Shown: positions 39,092 through 40,423 of the stretch, one piece after another | How the letters are laid out: each line of letters begins with the position of its first letter | Position numbering within the stretch: position 1 is the first letter of the stretch | Source: Flavobacteriales bacterium | Lineage (GTDB): Bacteria; Bacteroidota; Bacteroidia; Flavobacteriales_D; Sanyastnellaceae | Assembly: GCA_020437755.1 (NCBI GenBank) | Contig: JAGQVX010000018.1 | Location: 1-40,423, forward strand | Direction of reading: 5' to 3' | Length of the DNA stretch: 40,423 bases | Notes under the pieces: generated by a model | The model's input: the letters and a program-made list of their open reading frames with translations, nothing else | Databases searched by the model: none | Told to the model about the DNA's origin: nothing | Position numbers and translations under genes: made by a program

Positions 39092-40090
39092 ATGAATCAA
39101 AGAAAATTCAGTATAGCTCAACTGATGAAGAACGGCAGTACATTGATTGTACTGCTTTTTTCATTTGTGCTCACCGGATGGAGCTTTCTGGAAGTTCCTT
39201 CGGATACCATCATTATTGATGGAAAACTGGTTGTGGTAAACCGACAAGTGGAGTACGACACCCTGTCTACTCAGGATGAGCCGGTGAAGGAGATCAAAAA
39301 GCAGTATCATAAGTGGGGACTGAACATTGACATTGGCGGTGGTCCGGCATGGGTGACAGATAAATCTGCACTCGACGGTTTTCAATCCTTGCACCAGTTC
39401 ACCGGAAAACGGGGAGTAGTTGGGTCATCGTTCCGGGGGGGAGGAAGTGTTTCGTTCCACTGGGATAAAAAAGACAATCGTTGGTTTGTTCAGGCAGGGG
39501 TACACATCAACGTGGTGAATCTCCCAAACTCCTTCTTTGCGGAGTCAACGCTTGACACCGCCCTTACCGGATTCTACCTCAATGCCAATAAGGAGGTGGA
39601 GCAAATAGTGACCTACGTTTACGATATCGGTACTGAGAACGACACGCTGCCGCTCAAATTAATCAAGTCCAATCTGAACGTGATGGAACTTCGATTTCCA
39701 GTTTCCTTCACGTATCTTTTTCCCACCGAATCCCGCAGTCGTTCCATCACGGCCGAAGTGGGACTGATGAACGGATTGATACTTTCCCATACCGGAGGTC
39801 CGTTTTCTCTCATCTCACAGAACGGTTCCTATCAATATGTTGCCGACACCGATTTGCACCTCCGCGGTTATCGGCCCAATCCGTTTGTGTCGGTTGGCAT
39901 AACCCAAAACCTCGGCCGGAATCAGCGCACCATTACCTGGAATCCTGAATTCTATGCCCATGTCCGGTTCATACCGGGAATCACTACTCTCAATATAGGT
40001 GATGATATTATGCTCAACCACCATGATGTGCAGCTCGTTGTGGGCTTGCGATTCTTTTTGAAAAAGAAGTTGCGCGGCAAATCAAAGTAA
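39092..40090 (+). CDS. Outer-membrane beta-barrel protein (predicted)
   Basis: A 332-residue exported protein starting at the ATG at 39092 (MNQRKFSIAQLMKNG), with a hydrophobic signal STLIVLLFSFVLTGWS; a start at the inner ATG (MKNGSTL, 39125) is also possible. Alternating polar/aromatic strands (WGLNIDIGGGPAWV, RGGGSVSFHWDKKDNRWFVQAGVHINVV, LRFPVSFTYLFP, FVSVGITQNLGRN) and the last segment HDVQLVVGLRFFLKKKL resemble PorT-family/OMP_b-brl barrels. It lies 27 nt after the anti-sigma-like gene and may be a target or a sensor for the sigma system. No specific function can be assigned. Confidence 0.75.
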   Translation: MNQRKFSIAQLMKNGSTLIVLLFSFVLTGWSFLEVPSDTIIIDGKLVVVNRQVEYDTLSTQDEPVKEIKKQYHKWGLNIDIGGGPAWVTDKSALDGFQSLHQFTGKRGVVGSSFRGGGSVSFHWDKKDNRWFVQAGVHINVVNLPNSFFAESTLDTALTGFYLNANKEVEQIVTYVYDIGTENDTLPLKLIKSNLNVMELRFPVSFTYLFPTESRSRSITAEVGLMNGLILSHTGGPFSLISQNGSYQYVADTDLHLRGYRPNPFVSVGITQNLGRNQRTITWNPEFYAHVRFIPGITTLNIGDDIMLNHHDVQLVVGLRFFLKKKLRGKSK

Positions 40091-40313
40091 AGCGGGCAAA
40101 GGGAATCCTTTCAGATGCCGACCGTGTTTCAGTTTGTCCATTCCGGCAATCTGTAAATCCGTTTAACGTATTTTTTCTTTTCGCGCACAACAATCTGAGG
40201 AAATATGCGTCTTATAGTTGAGAGTTTTTTCATAGTTCAATGAAAGATTCTAAGAAAAGTAAACCTGCAAGTTACTGGACTTAGAAAGTACTAAAGTTGT
40301 TTTGGTTAAGGTT
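40091..40313 (+). other. Stretch between the beta-barrel gene and a terminator, with one possible tiny ORF
   Basis: No gene of normal size. A 14-codon ORF (40240-40284, MKDSKKSKPASYWT) precedes the terminator. It might be a small peptide or leader, but coding potential cannot be judged at this length. Confidence 0.25.
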
Positions 40314-40345
40314 AAAAAGGGAGGTTCAACGGAACCTCCCTTTTT
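40314..40345 (+). terminator. Strong rho-independent terminator
   Basis: Perfect 14-bp stem AAAAAGGGAGGTTC (40314-40327) / GAACCTCCCTTTTT (40332-40345) with a 4-nt loop. It would end the sigma/anti-sigma/barrel transcript or that of a small gene between, and it is the apparent landing site of the group II intron starting 5 nt later. Confidence 0.92.
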
Positions 40346-40350
40346 GTATT

Positions 40351-40423
40351 GTGTGCCCGGCATGGGCAATAACTATAGGGTTAAAGTCCCGAACACGCCA
40401 CGGTAGTTGGAAGTGTTAGCCAA
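40351..40423 (+). mobile_element. Group IIC intron, 5' end (continues beyond window)
   Basis: Starts with GTGTGCCCGGCATGGGC, the GUGYG 5' boundary and beginning of domain I, followed by CTATAGGGTTAAAGTCCCGAAC and later AAGTGTTAGCC. This order closely matches from memory the start of bacterial class C introns such as those of Oceanobacillus iheyensis and Bacillus halodurans. Class C introns insert just after terminator hairpins, exactly the context here (hairpin ends 40345). The ribozyme remainder and any reverse transcriptase lie to the right of the window. Confidence 0.9.

Noticed and set aside
40351..40423. Fragment of a ribosomal RNA or other structured RNA at the right edge
   Set aside because: The GUGUG start, domain I order and terminator-adjacent position fit a group IIC intron much better.

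Overview
This window looks like a chromosomal segment of a Bacteroidota bacterium, probably order Flavobacteriales. The signs are a type IX secretion C-terminal sorting domain on a secreted protease, a bacillithiol-pathway deacetylase (BshB1), a fused SecDF, a flavobacterial-style crtI-crtB-idi-crtZ-crtY operon, and many TAnnTTTG -7 promoter boxes. Genes are tightly packed, with numerous ATGA start/stop overlaps. The genus cannot be told from sequence reading alone.

Layout. 1-3600 (minus): carotenoid operon reading from crtI to a lycopene cyclase cut by the left edge; expected product beta-carotene/zeaxanthin. 3.9-7 kb (plus): M23 murein hydrolase with LysM, YdeI-like protein, glutathione-peroxidase-like enzyme and bshB1. 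7-9.3 kb (minus): flippase-like membrane protein and GT4 glycosyltransferase. 9.4-9.9 kb: non-coding cluster of REP-like palindromes. 10.0 kb: tRNA-His. 10.4-12.9 kb: large secreted M43-type metalloprotease. 13.2-13.9 kb: HigBA-like toxin-antitoxin pair whose toxin frame lacks a normal start codon. 13.9-22.6 kb: M15 carboxypeptidase, trxB, RluA-family pseudouridine synthase, panB, AlkB-like dioxygenase, CaCA antiporter, tatA, secDF. 22.7-27.8 kb: DUF4159, DUF4870 and DUF4389 proteins, M61 peptidase and a PafA-like phosphatase. 27.9-34.6 kb (minus): polysaccharide operon (Wza-like, Wzc-like, RfbC, WecA/MraY-like, lytic transglycosylase, PAP2, CrcB). 34.7-37.7 kb (plus): CoA-binding protein, GNAT, mltG, ACMSD. 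37.9-40.1 kb: ECF sigma factor, probable anti-sigma factor and outer-membrane protein. 40351-edge: the 5' end of a group IIC intron placed just after a terminator hairpin.

The most unusual signal crosses gene boundaries. The 15-mer GGCATTCGCCAAATG occurs eight times exactly, four on each strand, plus four near copies. Chance expectation for any given 15-mer is about 0.0001 in a window this size. It lies in unrelated coding sequences (mostly read as His-Leu-Ala-Asn-Ala) and in intergenic DNA, as expected for a genome-wide DNA signal such as an uptake sequence or a chromosome-organising protein site. I know of no description of it.

How the genes work together: much of the window serves the cell envelope (pigment, peptidoglycan turnover, surface polysaccharide, Sec/Tat/T9SS export), with thiol redox functions (trxB, gpx-like, bshB1) scattered among them.
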